A stretch of 64,000 bases of DNA from Flavobacterium fluviale (GCF_003312915.1 NZ_CP030261.1:1860001-1924000); one strand, 5' to 3'; counted from the first letter of the stretch, positions 26,474 through 36,227 are shown. Made by a program: numbers and translations. The notes: generated by a model not told the origin, from the sequence alone.

Positions 26474-26481
26474 TATTTTTG
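26474..26481 (+). promoter_or_regulatory. -7 promoter element of mraZ
   Basis: TATTTTTG (TAnnTTTG), 26 bp before the TTG start at 26508, directly after the MraZ boxes. Confidence 0.65.
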
Positions 26482-26507
26482 CTGTATAACATGTTAACTA
26501 GTTTTTC

Positions 26508-26981
26508 TTGAACACAATTGTTGGAACATATGAATGTAAAGTCGATGCTAAAGGGAGGCTGATGATGCCTGCACCTTTGAAAAAGCAATTGACTGCTTCT
26601 CTTCAAAGCGGATTTGTTTTGAAGCGTTCTGTTTTTCAGCCGTGTTTAGAATTGTATCCTATGGAAGAATGGGATGCGATGATGAAAAAAATCAACAAGC
26701 TTAATCGCTTTGTAAAAAAGAATAACGATTTCATTAGGAGGTTTACTGCTGGTGTTAAAATAGTTGAGGTTGATGCATTAGGAAGACTGCTCGTTCCAAA
26801 AGACTTGGTAACGTTTGCAAGTATTTCTAAAGATGTGGTTTTTTCATCTGCTGTTAATATTGTGGAGATTTGGGATAAAGATTTATACGAAAAATCAATA
26901 AGCGGCGAAGATATGGATTTTGCAGACTTAGCCGAAGAAGTAATGGGAAATATTAATGACGACGACAATGGAATATCATAA
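26508..26981 (+). CDS. mraZ: Transcriptional regulator MraZ
   Basis: 157 aa, first gene of the division and wall cluster; a ring-forming DNA-binding protein with two AbrB-like repeats that represses its own operon. Repeat 1: GTYECKVDAKGRLMMPAPLKKQL; repeat 2: GVKIVEVDALGRLLVPKDLV (each with the GRL.-P signature). The TTG at 26508 is used because the protein begins NTIVGTYECKVD at the family start. It overlaps rsmH by 14 to 26 bp. Confidence 0.95.
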   Translation: MNTIVGTYECKVDAKGRLMMPAPLKKQLTASLQSGFVLKRSVFQPCLELYPMEEWDAMMKKINKLNRFVKKNNDFIRRFTAGVKIVEVDALGRLLVPKDLVTFASISKDVVFSSAVNIVEIWDKDLYEKSISGEDMDFADLAEEVMGNINDDDNGIS

Positions 26982-27864
26982 TCCGGTTTTGCTTCATCCA
27001 ACAGTAGATGGTTTAAATATTAAACCTGATGGTGTGTATGTAGATGTTACGTTTGGAGGCGGTGGTCATTCAAAAGAGATTTTAAAAAGATTAGGGCCAA
27101 ACGGAAGGCTGTTTGCATTTGATCAAGACGAAGATGCGCTTGCTAATGCATTGCCAGACGAAAGGTTTACTTTGATAAATGAGAATTTTAGGTTCATAAA
27201 AAGGTTTTTGCGTTTTCACGGAGTAAAATCGGTAGATGGAATCTTGGCAGATTTGGGAGTTTCCTCACATCAGTTCGATGTTCCAGAAAGAGGTTTTTCA
27301 ACCAGATTTGATGCCGAACTAGATATGCGGATGAGTCAAAAAAATGATTTGAATGCTTATCGGGTGGTTAACGAATATGAAGAACAGGATTTACGTCGTG
27401 TTTTTTTTGATTATGGGGAGTTGAAAAATGCGCCGGTTTTAGCAAGAACAATTGTAGAAGCGAGAAGAGATTATCCGATTAAAACGACAGACGAATTAAA
27501 AGATGTTTTGAAAAAATATCTGCCAGAGAAAGTTCGAAATAAAATATTGGCCCAGATTTATCAGGCCATTCGAATTGAGGTAAATCAGGAAATGGATGTT
27601 TTGAAAGAATTTATCGAGCAGTCATTAGAGATTTTGAAACCGGGAGGAAGATTTTCTGTAATCTCCTATCATTCGTTAGAAGATCGTCTTGTAAAAAGAT
27701 TTATCAAAAACGGAATGTTTGAAGGAGAGCCGGAAAGAGATTTTTTTGGAAATTTTTCAGTTCCATTTAAAACAATAGGAAAATTGATTGTTCCAGACAA
27801 TGAGGAAATCAAAATCAATAATAGAGCAAGAAGTGCCAAATTAAGAGTTGCTGAAAAGATATAA
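26968..27864 (+). CDS. rsmH: 16S rRNA (cytosine(1402)-N(4))-methyltransferase RsmH
   Basis: 298 aa, modifies C1402 in the ribosomal P site. Family start MEYHNPVLLHPTVDGL, SAM motif VDVTFGGGGHSKEIL, ADLGVSSHQFDVPERGFS and the C-terminal ISYHSLEDRLVKRFIK. The ATG at 26968 fits the family; an ATG four codons earlier (26956) is possible. Starts inside mraZ. Confidence 0.95.
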   Translation: MEYHNPVLLHPTVDGLNIKPDGVYVDVTFGGGGHSKEILKRLGPNGRLFAFDQDEDALANALPDERFTLINENFRFIKRFLRFHGVKSVDGILADLGVSSHQFDVPERGFSTRFDAELDMRMSQKNDLNAYRVVNEYEEQDLRRVFFDYGELKNAPVLARTIVEARRDYPIKTTDELKDVLKKYLPEKVRNKILAQIYQAIRIEVNQEMDVLKEFIEQSLEILKPGGRFSVISYHSLEDRLVKRFIKNGMFEGEPERDFFGNFSVPFKTIGKLIVPDNEEIKINNRARSAKLRVAEKI

Positions 27865-27885
27865 TATATATTAAGGTAGGAAAAA

Positions 27886-28233
27886 ATGAAAAGTGGTGTG
27901 TTTAGCATATTAAAAGCAAGATTCCTGATTCATGAAGATGCAGTAAAAAACTGGCGTTTTATTGTTTTTATAATTCTGCTGGCCATTTTGATGATTGCCA
28001 ATACACAGCGATACGAGCAAAAGGTTTTTGAAATTGCGAAATTAAACAACGAAGTAAAAGAATTGAGATCTGAATTTGTAGATCGACGTTCTGAATTGAT
28101 GAAATTAAAAATGGAGTCGACGATCTCGGATAAAATGTTAGAAAAACAAATTTTTCCGTCAACAGTTCCTCCAACGAAAATAGAAGTTACAAAAGAAGAA
28201 GAAAAAAGTTTCTTTAAAAGAATATGGCAGTAG
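27886..28233 (+). CDS. ftsL: FtsL-like cell division protein
   Basis: 115 aa, bitopic membrane protein. One transmembrane helix (residues about 24-40, FIVFIILLAILMIANTQRY) followed by a periplasmic coiled coil (IAKLNNEVKELRSEFVDRRSELMKLKMES). Sequence is poorly conserved; the call rests on topology and on its position between rsmH and ftsI, where FtsL is encoded. It would join FtsB-like and FtsQ in the divisome. Overlaps ftsI by 10 bp. Confidence 0.85.
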   Translation: MKSGVFSILKARFLIHEDAVKNWRFIVFIILLAILMIANTQRYEQKVFEIAKLNNEVKELRSEFVDRRSELMKLKMESTISDKMLEKQIFPSTVPPTKIEVTKEEEKSFFKRIWQ

Positions 28234-30233
28234 AAGATAAACATATATCCTACAGAATTTACCTCGTAGCAGTTTTCATCTTTTTGATGGCAATTGCTAT
28301 TGTTGTTAAATTAACCAATATTCAGTGGGTTGAAGGAGATTATTATAGAAAACTGGCTAAGCAGCGTACAGTTAGAAATTTTGTTATTCCTGCAAACAAA
28401 GGAAATATTTATTCTGCCGATGGAAGTTTGTTGGCAACTTCAATTCCGAATTACGAGATTCGTTTTGATGCAAAAGCACCAAAAAAAGAGACTTTCGAAA
28501 AATATGTAAAAGCATTAGCAGATTCATTAGCGACTGTTTTGGATAGACCAGGAGCATATTATGAAAAAGAATTAAGAAAAGCGAGAGAAAATAAAAATCG
28601 TTATTACTTGATTGCTCGCAATTTAAGTTATACCGAATATGTAAAAATTAAAGGTTTTCCATTATTCAATTTAGGTGCTTTTAAAGGAGGAATTATTGTT
28701 GAGCAGGAAACCGTTAGAAAACATCCGATTGGAAAAATTGCGGAAAGAACAATTGGTTACGACCGAGTTGATCCTGCAACTGGGATAGAAGTTGGAAAAG
28801 GAATTGAATGGGCTTTTAAAAGTTATTTGAACGGAAAAGACGGTAAAATTCTAAAGCAGAAAATTGCAAAAGGGCAGTGGAAACCAATTCGTGATTTGAA
28901 TGAAGTAGATCCCATTGATGGCTACGATGTTATTTCGACTATAGACGTTTTCATTCAGGATATTGCACACCATGCTTTGCTGAAACAATTGCAAGATTAT
29001 GAGGCAGACCACGGTTGTGTGGTGGTGATGGAAACACAAACAGGTCATGTAAAAGCAATTTCAAATTTAGGAAGGGCTCAAGACGGATCGTATTACGAAA
29101 CAACAAATTACGCAATTGCCGAATCTCACGAACCAGGTTCAACTTTTAAGCTGGTCGACTTGATGGCAATTCTGGAAGATAAAGTTGCAGATACTAGTAC
29201 GGTTTATGACAGCCATAATGGTGTAGTTAAATATTATGGAAGATCGGTTCGTGACTCTCACAACGGAGGTTATGGAAAAGTTTCATTGGCACGCGGATTT
29301 GAACTTTCATCAAATACTGTCATGGTTCAAGCGGTTTACGAGGCATATAAAAACAATCCGTCAAAATTTGTTAATCATGTCAATAGTTATGGATTAAATA
29401 AGACGCTAGGATTGCACTTTAAGGGCGAAGGAAGACCATACATACCGCAACCGGGAGATAAACATTGGTCGGGAGTTTCGCTTCCTTGGATGGCATTTGG
29501 ATACGGAGTTTCAGTCACGCCAATGCAGACTTTAGCATTGTACAATTCAGTTGCAAATGAAGGTGTGATGGTAAAACCGCAATTTGTGTCTGAAATTAAA
29601 GAGTGGAATAAAACCATCAAGAAATTTGATGTTGAAGTTATAAATCCAAAAGTATGTTCGCCAGAAACATTAAAGAAAGTGAAAGCAGTACTGCTTAATG
29701 TGGTGAAGAAAGGGACAGGTTCTAAATTGTACTCGAAAGATTTTTCGATGGCTGGAAAAACTGGAACGGCTCAGATGAATTATGGAGGAAAAGACGGGAA
29801 ATCAGCGTTGTATTATGCTTCTTCTTTTGTGGGATATTTTCCAGCAGATCATCCAAAATATTCTTGTATTGTAGTGGTTCATAAACCAAATACATCTAAA
29901 AATAATTATTATGGTGCCGATGTTGCAGGGCCGGTTTTTAAGAGAATTGCTCAAAAGATTTTTACAGACGCGCCTTCGACCAATAAAATTAAAAAATTAG
30001 ATTCTAGAGTTCCAAAACAGGATTCTAGTTATGATAAATATATCGCAGAAGCCAATAAAAAAATTAATCAGATTCCGAATTTAAAAGGAATGCCGGGAAT
30101 GGACGCAATTGCTTTACTGGAAAATTTAGGTTTAAAAGTAAAAGTAAATGGAATGGGGAAAGTAAAAAATCAATCGATTCAAGCTGGAACCAATATTAGC
30201 AAGAACACAACAATTGTATTAGAATTATCGTGA
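28224..30233 (+). CDS. ftsI: Division-specific penicillin-binding protein 3-type transpeptidase with PASTA domain
   Basis: 669 aa, class B PBP that cross-links septal peptidoglycan. N-terminal membrane anchor (residues about 10-30), dimerisation domain, then transpeptidase motifs: SxxK at Ser306 (PGSTFK), SSN near 365, and KTGT at 512-515. A single C-terminal PASTA repeat (IPNLKGMPGMDAIALLENLGLKV, about 615-669), as in SpoVD/PBP2x-like proteins. Overlaps ftsL by 10 bp and murE by 4 bp (GTGA). Confidence 0.95.
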   Translation: MAVEDKHISYRIYLVAVFIFLMAIAIVVKLTNIQWVEGDYYRKLAKQRTVRNFVIPANKGNIYSADGSLLATSIPNYEIRFDAKAPKKETFEKYVKALADSLATVLDRPGAYYEKELRKARENKNRYYLIARNLSYTEYVKIKGFPLFNLGAFKGGIIVEQETVRKHPIGKIAERTIGYDRVDPATGIEVGKGIEWAFKSYLNGKDGKILKQKIAKGQWKPIRDLNEVDPIDGYDVISTIDVFIQDIAHHALLKQLQDYEADHGCVVVMETQTGHVKAISNLGRAQDGSYYETTNYAIAESHEPGSTFKLVDLMAILEDKVADTSTVYDSHNGVVKYYGRSVRDSHNGGYGKVSLARGFELSSNTVMVQAVYEAYKNNPSKFVNHVNSYGLNKTLGLHFKGEGRPYIPQPGDKHWSGVSLPWMAFGYGVSVTPMQTLALYNSVANEGVMVKPQFVSEIKEWNKTIKKFDVEVINPKVCSPETLKKVKAVLLNVVKKGTGSKLYSKDFSMAGKTGTAQMNYGGKDGKSALYYASSFVGYFPADHPKYSCIVVVHKPNTSKNNYYGADVAGPVFKRIAQKIFTDAPSTNKIKKLDSRVPKQDSSYDKYIAEANKKINQIPNLKGMPGMDAIALLENLGLKVKVNGMGKVKNQSIQAGTNISKNTTIVLELS

Positions 30234-31693
30234 AAATATTAAAAGACATATTATATAAAGTAGCTATTGAATCTGTAAAAGGTTCGACAGAAACTGCTAT
30301 TCATAAAATTGAATTTGATTCACGTAAAGTTGAAGCAAATGATGTTTTTGTGGCAATTCGTGGTTCACTTTCAGATGGACATGATTATATTGAAAAAGCA
30401 ATTCAATTAGGAGCAAAAGCAATTATCTGCGATACGCTTCCAGAAAATATTACCAAAGATGTTACGTACATTCAGGTAAAAGATACCAATACAGCTTTGG
30501 CTTTTATGGCGGCTAATTATTTTGAGGATCCATCTTCAAAATTAAAATTAGTTGGTGTAACGGGTACAAACGGAAAAACAACAATTGCGTCATTATTATT
30601 CCAATTATTTCAAAAAGCAGGTTTTAAAGTTGGGTTATTATCAACAGTAAAAATCATGGTTGATAAAACAGAATATCCTGCAACGCATACAACGCCAGAT
30701 TCTCTTACTATTAATCATTACTTAAACGAAATGATTGAAGCTGGAGTTACGCATTGTTTTATGGAAGTAAGTTCGCATGGAATTCATCAAAAACGTACAG
30801 AAGCCTTGCATTTTGTTGGCGGAATTTTCACGAACCTTTCTCACGATCACCTAGATTATCATCCAACATTTGCTGAATATAGAGATGTTAAGAAGTCGTT
30901 TTTTGATTCGCTTCCAAAGTCAGCTTTCGTTCTGACAAACATTGATGATAAAAACGGATCAGTAATGCTGCAAAATACTGCAACTAAAAAACTGACTTAC
31001 GCTTTAAAATCTTATGCAGATTATAGAGCTCAGATTCTAGAGAGTCAATTATCTGGACTATTATTAAAAGTTAATGATAATGAAGTTTGGGTAAAACTAA
31101 TCGGAACTTTTAATGCATACAATGTTTTAGCTATATATGGAACAGCTGTAGAGCTGGGAATTGATAGCCTTGAAGCGTTGCGCTTACTGTCTGATTTAGA
31201 AAGTGTTTCGGGTCGTTTTCAATATATCGTATCAGATGAAAACATTACTGCAATTGTAGATTACGCGCATACGCCAGATGCATTGGAGAATGTTTTGAAA
31301 ACGGTGAATGATATTCGTACAAAAAATGAACAGTTAATTACTGTTGTTGGATGCGGCGGAAACAGAGATAAAACGAAACGTCCAATAATGGCAAAGATTG
31401 CTTCAGATTTAAGCGATAAAGCTATTCTGACTTCGGATAATCCACGAAATGAAGATCCAGAAGTTATTTTGGATGAAATGGAGCAGGGAGTTGAGCCTCA
31501 GAACTATAAAAAAATGCTGCGAATTACAGATAGAAAGCAAGCAATTAAAACCGCTTGTCAATTGGCTCAGCCAAAAGATATTATTCTCATTGCAGGTAAA
31601 GGACATGAAACCTATCAGGAGATAAATGGTGTACGCCACCATTTTGATGACATGGAAACAGTAAAGGAAATTTTAAATCAATTAAATAAATAA
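30230..31693 (+). CDS. murE: UDP-MurNAc-tripeptide synthetase MurE
   Basis: 487-aa cytoplasmic Mur ligase that adds the third residue (meso-diaminopimelate in Bacteroidetes) to UDP-MurNAc-L-Ala-D-Glu. GTG start at 30230 in the ftsI stop. ATP loop GVTGTNGKTTIAS near residue 110, MEVSSHGIHQKR near 178, the substrate motif DNPRNEDPEVI near 400 (DNPR, typical for meso-DAP enzymes) and the GHETYQEI tail. Confidence 0.95.
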   Translation: MKILKDILYKVAIESVKGSTETAIHKIEFDSRKVEANDVFVAIRGSLSDGHDYIEKAIQLGAKAIICDTLPENITKDVTYIQVKDTNTALAFMAANYFEDPSSKLKLVGVTGTNGKTTIASLLFQLFQKAGFKVGLLSTVKIMVDKTEYPATHTTPDSLTINHYLNEMIEAGVTHCFMEVSSHGIHQKRTEALHFVGGIFTNLSHDHLDYHPTFAEYRDVKKSFFDSLPKSAFVLTNIDDKNGSVMLQNTATKKLTYALKSYADYRAQILESQLSGLLLKVNDNEVWVKLIGTFNAYNVLAIYGTAVELGIDSLEALRLLSDLESVSGRFQYIVSDENITAIVDYAHTPDALENVLKTVNDIRTKNEQLITVVGCGGNRDKTKRPIMAKIASDLSDKAILTSDNPRNEDPEVILDEMEQGVEPQNYKKMLRITDRKQAIKTACQLAQPKDIILIAGKGHETYQEINGVRHHFDDMETVKEILNQLNK

Positions 31694-31719
31694 CAATCAG
31701 TTTTTAAATCCGAAAGTAC

Positions 31720-31765
31720 CACAGAATGAATTGGAATTTGGAGTTTCAAAATTGGAATTTAAAAT
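31720..31765. repeat. AT-rich GGAATTTGG-type repeat between murE and mraY
   Basis: TTGGAATTTGGAGTTTCAAAATTGGAATTT, with the recurring core in two direct copies. No gene. Part of a dispersed family. Confidence 0.4.
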
Positions 31766-31774
31766 AAAAGATAT

Positions 31775-33010
31775 ATGCTATACTATTTATTTGAATATTT
31801 TGACAAAACATTGGATATACCGGGAACAGGAGTGTTTCAGTACATCACATTTAGATCTGCTTTAGCATTTATGCTTTCACTGCTTCTCTCGACTATTTAT
31901 GGTAAAAGAGTAATTAACTTTTTACGCCGCCAGCAAGTTGGTGAGACAGTTCGTGAGCTAGGTCTAGCAGGTCAAAATGAAAAAGCTGGTACGCCGACAA
32001 TGGGAGGGTTGATCATTATTTTTGCAACCTTACTGCCTGTTTTGTTATTTGCCCGACTGCATAATATTTATATAGTATTACTTATTGTAACTACCTTATG
32101 GATGGGGACAATTGGTTTTGTTGACGATTACATCAAAATATTCAAAAAAGATAAACAAGGACTTAAAGGTATTTTTAAAGTTATTGGTCAGGTTGGTTTA
32201 GGAATTATCGTTGGAGCGGTTCTTTACTTTAACCCTGCTGTTACAGTAAGAACAGATACAGGCCGTACAGACGTTTTTAGAACAAACACTGCTGCTACAA
32301 CTCTTGTATTGCCAGCGCCTATTGAAGAAAAATCCACAGCAACGACAATTCCCTTTGTAAAAAACAATGAGTTTGATTATGCTGAGATCTTATCTTTTAT
32401 GGGAGATGGATATGAAAAATGGGCTTGGTTAATATTTATTCCAGTTGTAATTTTTATCATCACTGCAGTTTCAAACGGAGCTAATTTAACAGATGGAATC
32501 GACGGACTCGCTGCAGGTACGTCGGCAATTTCTGTCCTCGCCCTTGGTATATTCACGTTTGTTTCTGGAAATATTATTTTCTCGAATTATCTGAATATTA
32601 TGTATATCCCCAATTCGGGAGAAATGACGGTTTTTATTTCGGCATTTGTTGGAGCGCTGATTGGTTTTCTTTGGTACAATTCATATCCGGCGTCTGTGTT
32701 TATGGGTGATACAGGAAGTTTAACAATTGGAGGAATCATCGCTGTTTTGGCAATTGCGGTTCGTAAAGAAATATTAATTGTATTATTCTGTGGTATTTTC
32801 TTGGCAGAAAGTGCTTCGGTAATTATTCAGGTATCTTATTTTAAATATACAAAAAAGAGGTTTGGTGAAGGTCGCAGAATTTTCTTGATGTCACCGCTTC
32901 ATCATCATTATCAGAAAAAAGGATATCATGAAAGTAAAATCGTGACCCGTTTCTGGATTGTTGCAGTAATGCTGGCCATATTATCAATTATTACATTAAA
33001 ACTGAGATAA
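31775..33010 (+). CDS. mraY: Phospho-MurNAc-pentapeptide transferase MraY
   Basis: 411-aa inner-membrane enzyme that makes lipid I from UDP-MurNAc-pentapeptide and undecaprenyl phosphate. Catalytic motifs: TPTMGG near residue 72, FVDDYIKI (Asp-Asp, near 117), [10 protein letters not shown] near 240 and FMGDTGSL near 310, then LHHHYQKKG near 375. About 50 residues longer than the E. coli enzyme, because of an insertion near residues 150-205 ([20 protein letters not shown] onward), a loop on the outer face. Confidence 0.95.
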   Translation: MLYYLFEYFDKTLDIPGTGVFQYITFRSALAFMLSLLLSTIYGKRVINFLRRQQVGETVRELGLAGQNEKAGTPTMGGLIIIFATLLPVLLFARLHNIYIVLLIVTTLWMGTIGFVDDYIKIFKKDKQGLKGIFKVIGQVGLGIIVGAVLYFNPAVTVRTDTGRTDVFRTNTAATTLVLPAPIEEKSTATTIPFVKNNEFDYAEILSFMGDGYEKWAWLIFIPVVIFIITAVSNGANLTDGIDGLAAGTSAISVLALGIFTFVSGNIIFSNYLNIMYIPNSGEMTVFISAFVGALIGFLWYNSYPASVFMGDTGSLTIGGIIAVLAIAVRKEILIVLFCGIFLAESASVIIQVSYFKYTKKRFGEGRRIFLMSPLHHHYQKKGYHESKIVTRFWIVAVMLAILSIITLKLR

Positions 33011-33016
33011 ATTTTA

Positions 33017-33467
33017 AATTAAAAATTTAGAATTAAAAATTAAAGGTTGCACGTTCTTGTAGATGAAGGAGAATATTGTCCAAGAGAAATCATTTCTCTT
33101 TGCGGTTAGAATAATCAATTTATATAAATATCTAACTAATACAAAAAAGGAGTTTGTTTTAAGTAAACAACTTTTAAGATGTGGAACTTCAATTGGAGCA
33201 AACATCGAAGAATCGATTGGAGGACGTTCTGATAAGGAGTTTTTATTCAAGCTTGAAATTTCATATAAGGAAGCTAGAGAAACAATTTATTGGTTGAAAT
33301 TATTAAAAGCAACAGATTATATCTCTGTAAATGAATTTGACAGCATCTTTGGTGAAGCTAATGAAATTTGCAGAATATTAGCGAAAATTATACTAACCCT
33401 AAAAGGAAAATAGGAATTCATTGAAAGTCACAACTGATTTTTAATTTTTAATTCTGAATTTTTAATT
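33017..33467. repeat. 28-bp inverted repeat enclosing the four-helix-bundle gene
   Basis: Left arm 33017-33044 and right arm 33440-33467 are reverse complements over 28 bp with one difference, which would be a U-G pair in RNA (33028 with 33456). The arms sit just outside the whole coding sequence 33063-33413. They are very AT-rich, so chance or slippage contributes to the match. Confidence 0.6.
33063..33413 (+). CDS. Four-helix-bundle protein (23S rRNA intervening-sequence protein family)
   Basis: 116 aa, helical, cytoplasmic. Shows the family pattern: FLFAVRIINLYKYLTNTKKEFVLSKQLLRCGTSIGANIEE, then DKEFLFKLEISYKEARETIYWLKLL and INEFDSI-like tail with EICRILAKIILTLK. The family (also called S23 ribosomal protein-like) is found inside 23S rRNA intervening sequences and as free genes; its function is unknown. 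Its position between mraY and murD is not part of the conserved dcw order, so it is an insertion. Confidence 0.88.
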   Translation: MKENIVQEKSFLFAVRIINLYKYLTNTKKEFVLSKQLLRCGTSIGANIEESIGGRSDKEFLFKLEISYKEARETIYWLKLLKATDYISVNEFDSIFGEANEICRILAKIILTLKGK

Positions 33468-33476
33468 AAAAAAACT

Positions 33477-34808
33477 ATGAGATTAGTAGTGTTAGGAGGA
33501 GGAGAAAGTGGAGTTGGAACCGCAATCCTCGGTAAAAAACAAGGATACGACGTTTTCGTATCAGATTTTGGAAAGATAAAAGAGAGTTACAAAGAAGTTC
33601 TTATCATTAATAAAATTGCCTGGGAAGAAGAACAGCATACAGAAGATTTGATTTTGAATGCCGATGTGGTTATGAAAAGCCCAGGAATTCCAGAGAAATC
33701 TCCCATAGTAAAAAAGCTGATTGCAGCAGGGGTTAAGGTGATTTCGGAAATTGAATTTGCGGCACCTTTTACAGAAGCAATGACAGTTGGAATTACAGGA
33801 AGCAATGGCAAGACAACAACAACAATGCTGACTTATCATTTGCTGAAATCGGCAGGATTAAATGTCGGTTTAGGCGGTAATATCGGAAAGAGCTTTGCCT
33901 GGCAGGTAGCCGAAAATAAATTTGATGCATACGTTCTTGAATTAAGCAGTTTTCAGTTAGACGGAATAATAGATTACAGACCAGATATTGCCATAATAAC
34001 CAATATTAGTCCAGACCATTTAGATCGATACGAATATAAATATCAAAATTATATTAATTCGAAATTCCGGATAACGATGAACCAGACCGAAAGCGACTAT
34101 CTCATTTACGATGCAGACGATGAGGCAAGTACAGAATGGTTAAAGAGTAACAAAACAAAAGCAAAATTAATTCCTTTTTCATTAACGAAAACATTCGATG
34201 AAGGGGCTTCTATAAATAACAACAAAATGGAAATAAAGATCAACCAAGAAGAGTTTACAATGGAAACAGAATACATTGCGTTAGAAGGAAAACATAATAT
34301 GAAAAATGCAATGGCAGCAAGCTCTGTGGCGAAATTGATGCAGATTAGAAATGCAACTATTCGTGAAAGTTTATCTAATTTTCAAGGTGTTGAGCACCGT
34401 TTAGAAAAAGTATTAAAAATACAAAACGTACAATACATCAACGACTCAAAAGCTACTAATGTAAATGCTACATTCTTTGCTTTAGACAGTATGAATGTTC
34501 CAACCGTATGGATCGTGGGTGGTGTTGACAAAGGAAACGATTACAACGAATTAATGTCATTAGTACGCGAAAAAGTAAAAGCGATTATTTGTTTAGGAGT
34601 AGACAACCGTAAAATTATAGATGCTTTTGGAAACGTTGTTGATATTATGGTTGAAGTGAACAATATGAACGATGCAGTAAAAACTGCTCAGAGATTAACG
34701 GAAAAAGGCGATGCAGTATTGTTGTCTCCAGCCTGCGCAAGTTTCGATTTATTCGAAAACTACGAAGATCGTGGAAAGCAATTTAAGCAAGCGGTACATA
34801 ACTTGTAG
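33477..34808 (+). CDS. murD: UDP-N-acetylmuramoylalanine--D-glutamate ligase MurD
   Basis: 443-aa Mur ligase that adds D-Glu to UDP-MurNAc-L-Ala. Rossmann-type start RLVVLGGGESGVGTAIL, ATP loop GITGSNGKTTTTM near residues 106-118, conserved ELSSFQLDGI and NISPDHLDRY, then HRLEKVL and NDSKATN near 310-325. Standard length. Preceded by the inserted four-helix-bundle gene. Confidence 0.95.
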   Translation: MRLVVLGGGESGVGTAILGKKQGYDVFVSDFGKIKESYKEVLIINKIAWEEEQHTEDLILNADVVMKSPGIPEKSPIVKKLIAAGVKVISEIEFAAPFTEAMTVGITGSNGKTTTTMLTYHLLKSAGLNVGLGGNIGKSFAWQVAENKFDAYVLELSSFQLDGIIDYRPDIAIITNISPDHLDRYEYKYQNYINSKFRITMNQTESDYLIYDADDEASTEWLKSNKTKAKLIPFSLTKTFDEGASINNNKMEIKINQEEFTMETEYIALEGKHNMKNAMAASSVAKLMQIRNATIRESLSNFQGVEHRLEKVLKIQNVQYINDSKATNVNATFFALDSMNVPTVWIVGGVDKGNDYNELMSLVREKVKAIICLGVDNRKIIDAFGNVVDIMVEVNNMNDAVKTAQRLTEKGDAVLLSPACASFDLFENYEDRGKQFKQAVHNL

Positions 34809-34815
34809 AATAAAA

Positions 34816-34855
34816 GTTTCAAGTTTCATGTTATGAGGAACTTGAAACTTGAAAC
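34816..34855 (+). repeat. Intra-operon hairpin between murD and ftsW
   Basis: 13-bp perfect inverted repeat starting GTTTCAAGTTTC and ending GAAACTTGAAAC, 8 bp after murD. There is no T run, so it is not a simple terminator; it may stabilise or attenuate the message. Confidence 0.6.
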
Positions 34856-34879
34856 AAAAGAAACCTGAAACTAAAAACA

Positions 34880-36190
34880 ATGAAGCAATTAGTAAACAAA
34901 CTAAAAGGAGATAGGGTAATATGGTCATTTGTGGCCTTATTGGCGTTATTTTCGTTTATGCCTGTTTTTAGTGCGAGTAGTAATCTGGCTTATATTGGTC
35001 ATGGAACTGGTAATACATTGGGTTACTTGGTTAAACATTTGGCTCACGTTTGTATAGGTTTTCTAATTATTTACTGGGTTCACAAAGTACCGTATCATTA
35101 TTTTAGAGCGATTTCTAAAATAGCTCTTCCAGTAGTTTGGATTTTGTTATTGTATACGTTGTTAAAAGGAACCGTCATTGCGGGGGCAAATGCAAGTCGT
35201 TGGATTCAGGTTCCGTTTATCGGCATCACATTTCAGACTTCGACTTTAGCGGCAAGCGTATTGTTTATTTATGTTGCCCGTTATTTGTCAAAAACAAAAG
35301 AAGAAAATGAGCCTTTTCAAACCTCATTTATTCAGCTTTGGATTCCGGTATTTATCACTTTGGCACTTATATTACCAGCCAACTTTTCGACCACAGCGTT
35401 GATTTTTTCGATGGTTATGATGCTGACGTTTATTGGTAAATATCCATTAAAATATATAGGTTTTATTATAGGTTCAGGAATTGCAATGCTGGCATTTTTT
35501 CTTTTGGTAGCTAAAGCTTTTCCAGACTCTAGGTTTTTCAGCAGGGTTTCAACATGGGAAAGCCGTATCATGAACTTTACGACAGATAAACCAGAAGAAG
35601 ACGATTATCAAATCGAAAAGGCAAAAATTGCAATTGCTTCAGGAAGATTAGGCGGACTAGGACCTGGGAAAAGTGTTCAAAAGAACTTTCTTCCACAATC
35701 ATCTTCAGATTTTATTTACGCGATTGTTGTAGAAGAATATGGCTTAGTTGGTGGCGTTTCTATATTAGTTCTGTATTTATTGTTATTGTTCAGATTTGTG
35801 ATTGCCTCTCATAAAGCCAATACCCTATTTGGAAAATTAGTCGTCGTCGGACTTGGATTTCCGATGATATTCCAAGCAATGATTAATATGGCCGTTGCGG
35901 TTGAGCTGCTTCCAGTAACTGGACAGACACTGCCATTGATAAGTAGTGGAGGAAGTTCGATCTGGATGACTTGTTTCTCGCTGGGAATAATAATTAGCGT
36001 TACGAAAAAAGAGGAAGAAATCGTCGAAGAAAAAAAGGAAAAAGAAAAACGAAAAGAAGCATTACAGCGATTGATTGATAAAGAACTGGCTGAAGAAGAT
36101 TTAGTTCCTCAAGAAATATATGAAGAAGAAGAAATGTATTCGATTGAAGATAATTCGAGAAATCCGATGAATGCAGTTTTAAACAAATAA
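34880..36190 (+). CDS. ftsW: Septal peptidoglycan glycosyltransferase FtsW
   Basis: 436-aa SEDS-family polytopic membrane protein, about ten transmembrane segments, polymerises lipid II with FtsI at the septum. Motifs: NASRWIQVPFIGITFQTS near residue 105, SGRLGGLGPGKSVQKNFLPQSSSDFIYAIVVEEYG near 253-290 and the C-terminal LPLISSGGSS. A charged cytoplasmic tail (EEEIVEEKKEKEKRKEALQ) follows. Confidence 0.95.
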   Translation: MKQLVNKLKGDRVIWSFVALLALFSFMPVFSASSNLAYIGHGTGNTLGYLVKHLAHVCIGFLIIYWVHKVPYHYFRAISKIALPVVWILLLYTLLKGTVIAGANASRWIQVPFIGITFQTSTLAASVLFIYVARYLSKTKEENEPFQTSFIQLWIPVFITLALILPANFSTTALIFSMVMMLTFIGKYPLKYIGFIIGSGIAMLAFFLLVAKAFPDSRFFSRVSTWESRIMNFTTDKPEEDDYQIEKAKIAIASGRLGGLGPGKSVQKNFLPQSSSDFIYAIVVEEYGLVGGVSILVLYLLLLFRFVIASHKANTLFGKLVVVGLGFPMIFQAMINMAVAVELLPVTGQTLPLISSGGSSIWMTCFSLGIIISVTKKEEEIVEEKKEKEKRKEALQRLIDKELAEEDLVPQEIYEEEEMYSIEDNSRNPMNAVLNK

Positions 36191-36227
36191 AATAAAGAAT
36201 AGTTTTAAAAACGTTGTAATTTTTTAA

